64,000 nt of DNA from assembly GCF_000359745.1 (NCBI RefSeq), contig NZ_AQHN01000084.1, positions 310,001 through 374,000 on the forward strand, given 5' to 3'. The notes beneath the pieces were generated by a model. The model was not told the DNA's origin. It searched no databases and saw nothing but the letters and a program-made list of their open reading frames with translations. Each line of letters starts with the position of its first letter. Within the stretch, counting starts at the first letter, position 1. This stretch comes from Rhizobium freirei PRF 81. Its GTDB lineage: Bacteria > Pseudomonadota > Alphaproteobacteria > Rhizobiales > Rhizobiaceae. Made by a program: the position numbers and the translations under genes. Shown here in pieces: positions 51,975 to 60,521 of the stretch.

Positions 51975-53495
51975 ATGCAAGCGCATTTTGTAAGGAAGTT
52001 GATTTCGGGGGTGGTGCTGGCGGCAGGCTTCGGCATGGCCGCGGTCGCAATGCCAGCGCAGGCAGCAACGCTGCGCATGGCATGGTCGCAGGACGCGACC
52101 GGCCTCGATCCACATAAGCAGACTGCCTTCTCCTCCATCCGCTTGCTGGAATTGATTTACGAGCCGCTCGTTCGCCTCGACGGCAATCTGCAGATCGTGC
52201 CCGGCGTCGCCGAGAGCTGGCAGTTCTCGCCCGATGGCAAGCAGCTGACCTTCAAACTTAAAGCCAAGGGCAAGTTCCAGAACGGGGCGCCCGTCACTTC
52301 GGCTGACGTGAAGGCTTCCTTCCAGCGTATTCTCGACCAGGCGACCGGTGCGGTCGCCCGCGCCAACTTCCTGTCCATCGCCAGCATAGACACGCCGGAC
52401 GCCACGACCGTGGTCTTCAACCTGTCGCAGCCCGACGTTCCGCTTCTGACGGCCATGACCAGCCTCAACGCCGCCGTCGTTCCGGCAAGCGAAATTGCCG
52501 CCGGCACCATTGGCACGAAGGCGATCGGCTCCGGCCCCTTCAAGCTCGACAGCTGGGTTCCGAATTCCAAGGAAGTGCTGAGCGCCAACAAGGACTGGGC
52601 CGGCGGGACTATCGGCGTCGACGGCATCAATATCAGCGTATTGCCCGACGAAACGGCGATCCTTGCATCGCTGCGCACCGGCCAGACCGATTTTGCCTTG
52701 CTGAATGATCCGCTCGTCGCGACCTTGGTGCCGAAGGAGCCGAAGCTGCAGCTGACCCGCACGCCGGTGCTGTCATACAATGTCCTTCAGCTCAATCCTT
52801 CCCGCAAGCCGATGGACCAGCTTGCCGTGCGCCAGGCGATTTCCTGTGCCATCGACCGCAAGGACGTGATGGATACGGCAGCGCTCGGCGAGGGCAAGGT
52901 GACCGGGCCGTTGACGATGCCGCTTTATGCGACCGACCCGAGCCAGCTCTTCTGCTATAAGCGCGACGTTGCCAAGGCGAAGAAGCTGATGGCCGACGCC
53001 GGCTTTGCCAATGGCTTTTCGGCGACCGTGATCGCCGCGACCGGCGAGCCGCCGACCGCGACCGCCGAAGCGCAGGTCATCCAGTCGCAGCTCGCCGAAA
53101 TCGGCATCAAGCTCGACATCAAGGTGATGGAACTCAACGTCTATGTCGACACCTGGCTCAAGGGCAACTTTGACATGGCAGTCGCGCTCAATGGCGGCAG
53201 CGCCGACCCCTATTCGATGTACAATCGCTACTGGACGAAGACCGGCAACCTGCAGAAGGTCGCCAACTATATCGACGATACGCTCGACGGCCTGATGCAG
53301 AAGGGCCGCGCCGAAACCGATCCGGCCAAGCGCAAGGCGATCTTTGCCGATTTCGAAAAGCACATCGCCGAAGTTTCGCCCTGGATCTGGCTCTACACGG
53401 CCTATGGCTATACGGCCGAGCAGAAGAACGTCGAAGGCTTTGTCCCGACGCCGACCGGTTCGCTGTTCGGCCTGAGCAAAGTCTCGATCAAGTAA
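51975..53495 (+). CDS. Family 5 (oligopeptide-type) ABC substrate-binding protein, probable muropeptide binder
   Basis: A 506-residue periplasmic protein. The signal peptide runs to MAAVAMPAQA, followed by ATLRMAWSQDATGLDPHKQ, the DppA/OppA-type start. EPLVRLDGNLQIVPGVAESWQFSPDGKQLTFKLKAKGKFQNGAPVTSADVKASF is diagnostic. GGAGGG precedes ATG 51975. It is 81 nt after murQ with no terminator, so it is likely in the same transcript. Dipeptides are the default ligand of the family. Location in a peptidoglycan-recycling cluster, and MurQ/AnmK without MurP or AmpG, argue for muropeptides or anhydro-muramyl sugars. This is inference. Confidence 0.87.
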   Translation: MQAHFVRKLISGVVLAAGFGMAAVAMPAQAATLRMAWSQDATGLDPHKQTAFSSIRLLELIYEPLVRLDGNLQIVPGVAESWQFSPDGKQLTFKLKAKGKFQNGAPVTSADVKASFQRILDQATGAVARANFLSIASIDTPDATTVVFNLSQPDVPLLTAMTSLNAAVVPASEIAAGTIGTKAIGSGPFKLDSWVPNSKEVLSANKDWAGGTIGVDGINISVLPDETAILASLRTGQTDFALLNDPLVATLVPKEPKLQLTRTPVLSYNVLQLNPSRKPMDQLAVRQAISCAIDRKDVMDTAALGEGKVTGPLTMPLYATDPSQLFCYKRDVAKAKKLMADAGFANGFSATVIAATGEPPTATAEAQVIQSQLAEIGIKLDIKVMELNVYVDTWLKGNFDMAVALNGGSADPYSMYNRYWTKTGNLQKVANYIDDTLDGLMQKGRAETDPAKRKAIFADFEKHIAEVSPWIWLYTAYGYTAEQKNVEGFVPTPTGSLFGLSKVSIK

Positions 53496-53507
53496 CGACG
53501 ACCGAGA

Positions 53508-53613
53508 CCTAGGGCATTTCCGTTTCAAACGGACTGACGGAAATGCTCTATCTCTTTGTTTTCATGCAATCCAGCCGCAAAGCCGCTTCGCGCTTTTGCT
53601 GGAATTGCTCTAG
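53508..53613. repeat. RIME1-like intergenic repeat, copy 2, between binding-protein and permease genes
   Basis: The same 106-nt two-hairpin element as at 11331-11436, in opposite orientation (77 of 106 positions equal without gaps). It begins 12 nt after the binding-protein stop. Its last bases, CTCTAG, abut the GAGG that serves as ribosome site of the permease gene at 53624. Confidence 0.78.
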
Positions 53614-53623
53614 AGGAATTGCA

Positions 53624-54583
53624 ATGTCATATCTGACGCGTCGGCTGATGACATTCCCGCTGATCATGCTGGGCGTGTCCATCTTCGTCTTCGTCGCCAT
53701 CCGGCTGGTGCCGGGCGATGCGATCACGGCGATGCTCGGAACGAACGCAGGTCTTTTGACGCCGGAGCAGCGGCAGGCCCTTGCTGCCTATTTCGGCATC
53801 GATCAGTCCTGGCCTATCCAATACTGGCACTGGTTGCTGGGGGTATTCCAAGGCAATCTCGGCATATCCGTTACCTATGGCAAGCCGGTGCTCGACATGA
53901 TCCTCGAGCGCTTTCCACTGACGCTTGAACTTGCATTGCTCTCCATGGTGATCGCGCTCGCCATCGGCTTGCCGGCGGGCGTCTTTGCCGCCACGCGAAA
54001 CGAAAAACTGTCCGATCTTGCCGTGCGCATCGTCGCCATGATCGGGCAATCCACGCCGAATTTCGTGCTCGGTCTTCTGCTGATCTACGCTCTGTCGGCC
54101 GGTTTCGGCGTGTTGCCGACCATGGGTGCTTTCACGCCCATCTGGCAGAATCCGCTCGAAAATCTCGGCCAGATGATCCTGCCGGCACTGACGCTTGGCT
54201 TTGCCTTTGCCGCCTCCGTGACGCGTGTCGTCCGCTCCGCCATGCTCGATGTCCTGAGCGATGACTATGTCCGCACCGCCCGCAGTCGCGGTGTGCCGGC
54301 ACGCGGCGTCATCTGGCGGCATGCCTTGCCAAATGCATTGATCCCGGTGGTGACGCTGAGTGGCGTCGAATTCGGCTATCTGCTCGGCGGTGCGGTGCTG
54401 GTCGAGCAGATCTATGCGCTGCCGGGGCTCGGGCGCATGGTGCTCGATGCCATCCTGCAGCGCGATTATGCGCTGGTGCAGGGCAGCGTCCTGTTCATTG
54501 CCTTCAACTTCATGATCGTCAACCTGCTCGTCGATCTCGCTTATGTCGCGCTCGATCCGCGCGTCCGTCTGGGAGAAGGCTGA
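53624..54583 (+). CDS. Oligopeptide-type ABC permease (DppB/OppB family)
   Basis: A 319-residue inner-membrane protein with the family N-terminus LTRRLMTFPLIMLGVSIFVFVAIRLVPGDAI. It carries the EAA motif SAMLDVLSDDYVRTARSRGVPARGVIWRHALPNALIPVVTLSGVEFGYLLGGAVLVEQIYALPGLGRMV. It has about six helices. ATG 53624 is next to GAGG at the repeat's edge; upstream residues in the open frame come from the repeat. It couples to the second permease by a TGATG overlap. Confidence 0.92.
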   Translation: MSYLTRRLMTFPLIMLGVSIFVFVAIRLVPGDAITAMLGTNAGLLTPEQRQALAAYFGIDQSWPIQYWHWLLGVFQGNLGISVTYGKPVLDMILERFPLTLELALLSMVIALAIGLPAGVFAATRNEKLSDLAVRIVAMIGQSTPNFVLGLLLIYALSAGFGVLPTMGAFTPIWQNPLENLGQMILPALTLGFAFAASVTRVVRSAMLDVLSDDYVRTARSRGVPARGVIWRHALPNALIPVVTLSGVEFGYLLGGAVLVEQIYALPGLGRMVLDAILQRDYALVQGSVLFIAFNFMIVNLLVDLAYVALDPRVRLGEG

Positions 54584-55422
54584 TGCGGATCGTCAAGGCT
54601 ATTTTCGGACATGTGAGCGGCCGGATCGGCGGCGTCATCGTCCTTATCTACGTTCTGCTTGCCATTCTCGGTACGCTGGGTGTGACCCCGCATGATCCCC
54701 TGACGCAAAACCGCATCGACCGTCTGCACGCCCCGAGCCTCACCTATTGGATGGGCACCGATCTCTTCGGCCGCGATGTCGCGAGCCGTCTGATGCATGG
54801 CATCGGCGAATCCTTCACCGTCGCTTTCTTTTCCGTCACCGTTGCGACCTTGATCGGCACCTTGCTTGGCCTGACCGCCGCCTGGTCGGGCAAGCGCTGG
54901 GACGGTGTGGTCATGCGCACGATGGATGTGCTGCTGGCTTTCCCGGCAATCCTGCTTGCATTGCTGATCATCGCCATCGTCGGCCCCGGCACCTGGACCA
55001 GCGTCGCTGCGATCGCGATCGTCTATACGCCGATCTTCACCCGTGTCGTGCGCGGCCCGGCTCTTTCCCTGAAGGGACGCGATTTCGTCGATGCCGCCCG
55101 CACGTTCGGCAGCAGCCGCTCCTATATCCTGACGCGGCATCTGCTGCTCAATCTCGTCGCGCCTTTGACGGTGCAGGTGACTTTGGCGCTCGCCTGGTCG
55201 CTGCTGACGGAGGCGGGTCTGAGCTTCCTCGGTTTGGGCACGCAGCCGCCTGCCTCCTCATTGGGCCTGATGCTGAGCGACAGCCGCAATCTCATGGAGA
55301 CAGCGCCCTGGCTGCTGATCTTCCCCGGCGTGACCATCATGATCTCTATTCTCGGCTTCAACCTGCTGGGCGATGCCCTGCGCGATATTCTCGATCCGAA
55401 GATGCGGAGGTCCACGGTATGA
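54583..55422 (+). CDS. Oligopeptide-type ABC permease (DppC/OppC family)
   Basis: A 279-residue inner-membrane partner of the preceding permease. Typical DppC features are HAPSLTYWMGTDLFGRDVASRLMHGIGESF, MRTMDVLLAFPAILLALLI, and the EAA loop GPALSLKGRDFVDAARTFGSSRSYILTRHLLLNLVAPLTVQVT. LLTEAGLSFLGLGTQPPASSLGLML also fits. It overlaps both neighbours by a few bases, showing tight translational coupling. Confidence 0.92.
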   Translation: MRIVKAIFGHVSGRIGGVIVLIYVLLAILGTLGVTPHDPLTQNRIDRLHAPSLTYWMGTDLFGRDVASRLMHGIGESFTVAFFSVTVATLIGTLLGLTAAWSGKRWDGVVMRTMDVLLAFPAILLALLIIAIVGPGTWTSVAAIAIVYTPIFTRVVRGPALSLKGRDFVDAARTFGSSRSYILTRHLLLNLVAPLTVQVTLALAWSLLTEAGLSFLGLGTQPPASSLGLMLSDSRNLMETAPWLLIFPGVTIMISILGFNLLGDALRDILDPKMRRSTV

Positions 55423-57158
55423 CACCGCTTCTCTCGGTTTCCGATCTTCGTGTCGGCTTCGGGCGCAATCCCGATGCAAACCCTATCGTTCGCGGCGTCA
55501 GTTTCGATCTCGAAGCCGGCGAGACGCTGGCGATCGTCGGTGAGAGCGGTTCGGGCAAATCCGTTACCGCGCTCTCGATCAATCGCCTCGTCGATTTTGG
55601 CGGCGGCCGCATCACCGGCGGGTCGATCCTGCTAAAGCGCGCCGACAACAGCATTCTGGATCTCACCAAGGCAAGCGAAGCGGAGCTGACGAAGATCCGT
55701 GGCGCCGAGATCGGCATGATCTTCCAGGAGCCGATGACGTCCCTCAATCCGGTCCTGACCATCGGCACGCAGATCGAGGAGTCGTTCAGGCTGCATCGTG
55801 GCCTGACGGGACGCCAGGCAAAGGCGGCGGCCAAGGATGCCTTGGATCGTGTGCGCATTCCCGATGCTGCGCGCCGTCTCACCTATTGCCCGAACCAGCT
55901 TTCCGGCGGCATGCTTCAGCGTGTGATGATCGCGACCGCTCTTGCCTGCAATCCTCGCCTGCTGATCGCCGACGAGCCGACGACGGCGCTCGATGTTACC
56001 GTGCAGGCGCAGATCATGGCGCTGCTCGCCGAGCTGAAGCGTGAGACCGGCATGTCGATGATCTTTATCACGCACGACATCGGTCTTGTCGCCGGCATTG
56101 CCGACAAGGTCATGGTGATGCAGGCCGGCCAGGCGGTCGAGCAAGGCGAACTCAATCAGATCCTTGATCAGCCAACGCATCCCTACACCCAGCATCTCTT
56201 GCATTCCGTCCCGCATTTCGCATCCGGACAGGCCGCACGCACGGATTTCCAGCGTGCCGAGACGCAGGCCAATCCGGCGTTGAAGGTGGATGGCTTGACC
56301 GTGCGCTTTCCGGTCAAGGGCAGCTTCCTGCGCCGCGCGACCGGTGCGGTCCATGCTGTCGAAGGCGTCGGCTTCGACTTGATGCCCGGCGAGACGCTGG
56401 CGATCGTCGGCGAGAGCGGCTCGGGCAAATCCACCACCGCGCGGGCGATCCTCGGGCTGGTCAAGTCGACCCGAGGCACGTTTACGACCAATGCCGGCAA
56501 GGCTGCCGATCGTACCAGTGCCGTGCAGATGGTTTTCCAAAACCCCTATGCCTCGCTTAATCCGCGCCTTCGCGTCGACAGCATCCTCGCCGAACCGGTG
56601 ATCGCATCGGGCGCGCGCGTTTCGGCACAGATGCGCGAGCGTATGCTGATGCTTTTGAAGCGCGTGGGATTGCCGGAAAACGCCCTGGAGCGCTACCCAC
56701 ACGAATTTTCAGGCGGCCAACGTCAGCGGCTTTGCATCGCGCGTGCGCTGATGCTGAACCCGTCCGTGCTGGTGCTTGACGAAGCGGTGTCCGCGCTCGA
56801 CGTTTCCGTTCAGGCGCAGGTTCTGGAATTGCTGATCGAGCTTCAGCGCGAATATGGGCTCGCCTATCTCTTCATCTCGCATGACATGGCCGTCGTGGAG
56901 CGGATCGCCCATCGTATCGCCGTGATCTATGCCGGGCAGATTGTTGAGATCGGCGATGCCGCCTCGGTCTTGTCGGAGCCCAAGCATTCCTATACCAGAC
57001 GGCTGATTTCGGCGGTGCCGACGGTTGCGCGGCGCAAGGAAAACTTCGCGCTCGACACGCGTCAGGTTCCTTCACTCGTACGGCCGATCGGCTTCGAGCC
57101 GGCAGCGCCGGAATGGCGCCGGTTCGCGCCGGATCACGTGGCTCTGGCCGAAGCCTGA
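55419..57158 (+). CDS. Fused double ABC ATPase of the oligopeptide transporter (DppD-DppF fusion)
   Basis: A 579-residue protein with two complete ATPase domains. Each has Walker A (GESGSGKSV near residue 40; GESGSGKST near 330), a signature (LSGGMLQR; FSGGQRQR), Walker B (LLIADEPTTALD; VLVLDEAVSALD) and a switch histidine (THDIG; SHDMA). The second domain's Walker B reads DEAVSALD, a common Dpp/Opp variant. The oligopeptide-family C-terminal tail follows. An upstream open frame to 54747 is an out-of-frame shadow of the permease. It energises the two permeases as one polypeptide, a fusion also known from other rhizobial peptide transporters. Confidence 0.92.
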   Translation: MTPLLSVSDLRVGFGRNPDANPIVRGVSFDLEAGETLAIVGESGSGKSVTALSINRLVDFGGGRITGGSILLKRADNSILDLTKASEAELTKIRGAEIGMIFQEPMTSLNPVLTIGTQIEESFRLHRGLTGRQAKAAAKDALDRVRIPDAARRLTYCPNQLSGGMLQRVMIATALACNPRLLIADEPTTALDVTVQAQIMALLAELKRETGMSMIFITHDIGLVAGIADKVMVMQAGQAVEQGELNQILDQPTHPYTQHLLHSVPHFASGQAARTDFQRAETQANPALKVDGLTVRFPVKGSFLRRATGAVHAVEGVGFDLMPGETLAIVGESGSGKSTTARAILGLVKSTRGTFTTNAGKAADRTSAVQMVFQNPYASLNPRLRVDSILAEPVIASGARVSAQMRERMLMLLKRVGLPENALERYPHEFSGGQRQRLCIARALMLNPSVLVLDEAVSALDVSVQAQVLELLIELQREYGLAYLFISHDMAVVERIAHRIAVIYAGQIVEIGDAASVLSEPKHSYTRRLISAVPTVARRKENFALDTRQVPSLVRPIGFEPAAPEWRRFAPDHVALAEA

Positions 57159-57179
57159 GCGACCGGCGAGGAGTGAGAT

Positions 57180-58196
57180 ATGGCTGGGGGGCACATGCAA
57201 TTTGAAGAACGGTTTGATCGGGCCTTTACACCGCTCGAACAGGCGGTGACGTCGGCCCGTATTCCAGGCGGCGTCCTCGGCATGGTCGATCTCGGCGGCA
57301 ACCGGCTCGTGCGCGCCATCGGTTCGGCGCAGAAGATCCCAAACGTCAGGCCGATGGAGGTCGACACCTGGTTCGATCTGGCATCTCTCACCAAGGTCAT
57401 TTTCACCACGCCGCGCATCCTGGCGCTGGCAGAGGCCGGCACCATCGATCTTGACGCGCCATTGACGACGCTTCTGCCTGATCTTCGCCAATACAGTGCC
57501 GAGGCGTGGGAGCGAAAGGTGACCTTTCGCCAATGCCTCGGGCATCAGACACCTTTTCCGGCGGTCGAGCCGATCTACACTTATGGCCGCGACCCGGATC
57601 TCCTGCGCACCTTCATCCTGCAGCGCGAGTGGCGGTCCGGTCCGCCGGTCTATTCCGACATCAACTTCATCCTGCTGGGCTTTGCACTTGAGCGCCTGAG
57701 CGGGCAGAAGATCCGCGCCATGGACCCCGGCCCGGGCTTTGCCTTTTCCGCCGCGCCCGATCAGGCAGCAGCGACCGAGGACTGCACTTGGCGCCATCGC
57801 ATCCTGTCGGGCGAAGTTCATGACGACAATTGCTCGGCATTGCAGGGCGCCGGCCATGCCGGGCTTTTCGGAACGGCGGCGGCTGTTCTCGATTTCGCCA
57901 AAGGCCTGCTCGATGGCACCGGGGTATCGGCGCATTCGATCGCGCTGATGCGGACACCGCTTTCCGCCACACGCACGCATGGCTGGGAGCGGCCCTTCGA
58001 CGGCTGGCATGGCGGTGCCCTGTGTTCGCCCGGAACCATCGGCCATACCGGATTTACCGGCACCGCTCTATGGATCGACTTCGACAAGGGCAGGGCCTGG
58101 ACCCTGCTCACCAACCGCATTCATCCGACACGCCATTTCGACAGCGGTATCCTTACTCTTCGCCAGACCATCAGCGATCTCGTCAACGCAGCATAG
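57180..58196 (+). CDS. Beta-lactamase-fold serine hydrolase, YfeW/PBP4B-like
   Basis: A 338-residue enzyme of the class C beta-lactamase/DD-peptidase family. The catalytic Ser69-x-x-Lys72 is in FDLASLTKV, the tyrosine motif is Tyr158-Ser-Asp in PPVYSDINF, and the third motif is His289-Thr-Gly in IGHTGFTG. GEVHDDNCSALQGAGHAGLFGTA is a hallmark of the E. coli YfeW group, whose gene lies beside murQP there. Unlike YfeW there is no signal peptide, so it should act in the cytoplasm, perhaps on imported muropeptides. GAGGAG precedes ATG 57180, 21 nt after the ATPase gene. Confidence 0.86.
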   Translation: MAGGHMQFEERFDRAFTPLEQAVTSARIPGGVLGMVDLGGNRLVRAIGSAQKIPNVRPMEVDTWFDLASLTKVIFTTPRILALAEAGTIDLDAPLTTLLPDLRQYSAEAWERKVTFRQCLGHQTPFPAVEPIYTYGRDPDLLRTFILQREWRSGPPVYSDINFILLGFALERLSGQKIRAMDPGPGFAFSAAPDQAAATEDCTWRHRILSGEVHDDNCSALQGAGHAGLFGTAAAVLDFAKGLLDGTGVSAHSIALMRTPLSATRTHGWERPFDGWHGGALCSPGTIGHTGFTGTALWIDFDKGRAWTLLTNRIHPTRHFDSGILTLRQTISDLVNAA

Positions 58197-58205
58197 GAGC
58201 TGACC

Positions 58206-59321
58206 ATGGAACCAATCTGGGCAGTCGGTCTGATGACCGGAACCGTCCTCGACGGCAATATCGATGTCGCCATGCTGAAGACGGACGGCGAGCGGATCGA
58301 GGAATTCGGCCCCTATGTGCTCGCTCCCTATCCCGGCTGGATCAGGACGCTGCTGGAAGAGACGCTGCGGCAGGCGCGGGTGTGGAATTTTGAAGGCCCT
58401 GAGCCCGCGATCTTCAAAGAGGCGGAAGAGGCTCTGACGAGGGCTCAGTCGGAGGCCGTGAGAGAGCTGGTGGAAAGCAAGGGGATGACCATGGCCGACA
58501 TCGGCGTCGTTGGCTTTCATGGGCAAACGGTACTGCATCGGGCGCCGCAAAAGGATAGGCTGGGACAGACGCGTCAGCTCGGCGATGGAGAGTTGATGCA
58601 CTCCATCCTCGGCACCAAGGTTGCCTATGACTTCCGCTCGGCGGATATGCGCGTCGGCGGGCAGGGCGCGCCGCTCGCAGCCGCCTATCATACCGCCCTG
58701 CTGCGCGGCGCGGGTGCTGCCGGCGAGACCGCCATCCTCAATCTCGGCGGCGTTGCCAATATCACCTGGTGGGATGGCGAGGGCAATTTCGTTGCTTTCG
58801 ATACCGGACCGGCCAATGCGCCGCTCAACGACTTCATCAAGTCCCGTGGTCTCGGCGAAATGGATCGCGACGGCGCGCTTGGCCGTGCCGGTACGGTCGA
58901 CGAGGCGAGGCTCGCGCGGCTACTGCAGCATCCCTATATGACGGCCCCCTATCCGAAGTCGCTGGATCGTTTCGATTTCGGCGCCTCGATGGCCGATGGC
59001 CTCAGCCCGGAAGACGGTGCCGCGACGCTTTCGGCCTTCACGGCAAGCGCCGTCGGCAAGGCACTCGATCTGTTGCCGCGCCGGCCGAAGAAGGTCGTCG
59101 TCAGTGGCGGCGGCCGCCACAATCCGACGATCATGTCAATGCTGCAGAGCCGCGCCGGCGTCGAGCCGATCTTTGCCGAAACTCTGGGCTGGCGCGGCGA
59201 TGCCGTCGAAGCGGAGTGCTTTGCGTTCCTGGCCGTCCGGGTGCTGCGGGGCTTGCCGATCAGCTTCCCTGGCACAACAGGTGCGCCGGCGCCTATGTGT
59301 GGCGGACGCCTTGCCGAATAG
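58206..59321 (+). CDS. anmK: Anhydro-N-acetylmuramic acid kinase
   Basis: Opens the 1,6-anhydro ring of anhMurNAc and phosphorylates it to MurNAc-6-phosphate, the substrate of MurQ. The 371-residue product begins with WAVGLMTGTVLDGNIDVAMLKTDG, the AnmK ATP site, in a variant form. VGFHGQTVLHRAPQ, VAYDFRSADMRVGGQGAPLAAAYH and AILNLGGVANITWWD with FDTGPANAPLNDFI cover the catalytic region, and VVVSGGGRHNPTIM is the second ATP motif. It ends the second operon, 9 nt after the YfeW-like gene. Confidence 0.94.
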   Translation: MEPIWAVGLMTGTVLDGNIDVAMLKTDGERIEEFGPYVLAPYPGWIRTLLEETLRQARVWNFEGPEPAIFKEAEEALTRAQSEAVRELVESKGMTMADIGVVGFHGQTVLHRAPQKDRLGQTRQLGDGELMHSILGTKVAYDFRSADMRVGGQGAPLAAAYHTALLRGAGAAGETAILNLGGVANITWWDGEGNFVAFDTGPANAPLNDFIKSRGLGEMDRDGALGRAGTVDEARLARLLQHPYMTAPYPKSLDRFDFGASMADGLSPEDGAATLSAFTASAVGKALDLLPRRPKKVVVSGGGRHNPTIMSMLQSRAGVEPIFAETLGWRGDAVEAECFAFLAVRVLRGLPISFPGTTGAPAPMCGGRLAE

Positions 59322-59391
59322 ACGGGCGGCCATATGATAGGCGCATCACGCCGTCATAGGTTCTCGCCGCAGTCCAACGATGCTATGAAGA

Positions 59392-59409
59392 GATCGCAAC
59401 TTTGCGATC
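59392..59409. promoter_or_regulatory. 18-nt palindrome upstream of the lytic transglycosylase gene
   Basis: GATCGCAA-CT-TTGCGATC is a perfect 8+2+8 inverted repeat, 27 nt before the ATG and 70 nt after anmK. It may be an operator or an mRNA leader hairpin. It does not resemble the proposed MurR site. Confidence 0.4.
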
Positions 59410-59436
59410 GGACGATCTTCAACGGGTATCGCGCGG

Positions 59437-60375
59437 ATGGCAGGCAAGCGGCATTGGACAGGCGTTGTTGCCTTGGTCACTTTGTGCGTTGTTACGGTTT
59501 CGGCCTTTCGCCCGGCAAATGCGCAGCCGGAATGGAGCGCTGCGCCGTCGGTCTGCATTTCCGGCCCCATGATCACGGACATGGGTCAAACTCTCTGCCT
59601 TCGCAAGGAAAGCTATAACCGCGATCTTTGCGCGGCCATCGACTATTTCGCCCGCGCCAATCATCTGCCGCCGGATTATCTGGCAAGGCTGGTCTGGCGC
59701 GAGAGTACGTTTCGCTCTGATGCCGTTAGCCCCAAGGGCGCGCGCGGCATTGCGCAGTTCATGCCTGGGACGGCACGGCTGCGCGGTGTTCGCGACAGCT
59801 ATGATGCGCTTGAAGCGCTCGGCAAGGCGGCGACCTACCTCGACGAGTTGCGTAATCGCTTCGGCAATCTGGGACTGGCCGCCGCCGCCTATAATGCCGG
59901 CGAAGGCGGCTTGGCGAACTTCCTGAATTCCGGCGATCTTCCCTATGAGACGCGCAGCTACGTCAGTGCGATCACTGCGCATACGGTCGAGGAATGGCGG
60001 GATGGGCCGCCCGATCTTGCCGCGCCTGCCCTGGATAAGAACAAGCCTTTCATTCCATCCTGTGTCGCTCTTGCCGAAAGCCGGCGGTTGAAGCCGATAC
60101 CCTTCGAACAGGAGCGGCCTTGGGCGCCCTGGGGGGCGCAATTGGCCGAGCATTTCCAGGTCGATGCCGCTCGCCGTCTGTTTGCAAGCAATGTCCAGAA
60201 GCTGCCCTCTCCCTTGAATGCGGAAAAGCCTTTGATCGTGCGCCAGCGCAATGCCGATTTCGGCCGGCGCATCCGCTTTGCGGCCCGTATCGGCCGGCAG
60301 ACGCGCGCCGAGGCCGACGCCGTTTGCACCCAGATCCGGCGGCAGGGCGGCACCTGCCTGGTGTTCAAGAATTGA
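59437..60375 (+). CDS. Exported lytic transglycosylase (SLT/GH23)
   Basis: A 312-residue periplasmic enzyme that cuts peptidoglycan glycan strands to 1,6-anhydroMurNAc ends, the substrate class of AnmK. The signal peptide covers residues 1-30 (VVALVTLCVVTVSAFRPANA). The catalytic glutamate is Glu89 in LVWRESTFRSDAVS. SPKGARGIAQFMPGTARLRG and AAAAYNAGEGGLANFL complete the SLT domain. A C-terminal extension of about 120 residues ends in a Sel1- or SPOR-like segment with two cysteines (AVCTQIRRQGGTCLVF). It lies 115 nt after anmK, probably with its own promoter. The next 146 nt up to the molybdoenzyme hold no gene. Confidence 0.88.
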   Translation: MAGKRHWTGVVALVTLCVVTVSAFRPANAQPEWSAAPSVCISGPMITDMGQTLCLRKESYNRDLCAAIDYFARANHLPPDYLARLVWRESTFRSDAVSPKGARGIAQFMPGTARLRGVRDSYDALEALGKAATYLDELRNRFGNLGLAAAAYNAGEGGLANFLNSGDLPYETRSYVSAITAHTVEEWRDGPPDLAAPALDKNKPFIPSCVALAESRRLKPIPFEQERPWAPWGAQLAEHFQVDAARRLFASNVQKLPSPLNAEKPLIVRQRNADFGRRIRFAARIGRQTRAEADAVCTQIRRQGGTCLVFKN

Positions 60376-60521
60376 GGCTTGCCGATCTTCCAGGCTGATT
60401 GAAGATATGTCGGCGCCGTGTAGGGACCGTCCCGCCGGCCGCCGGTGGATTGTGCTTTACTCCCTTCTGCGGCGCGCCTAATCGTTAGGAACAGGCCGTT
60501 GGATAAACACAGGAGCGTATG

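Noticed and set aside
54747..55418. N-terminal extension of the fused ATPase frame
   Set aside because: It is an out-of-frame reading of the permease gene; the ATPase starts at 55419 overlapping the permease stop.
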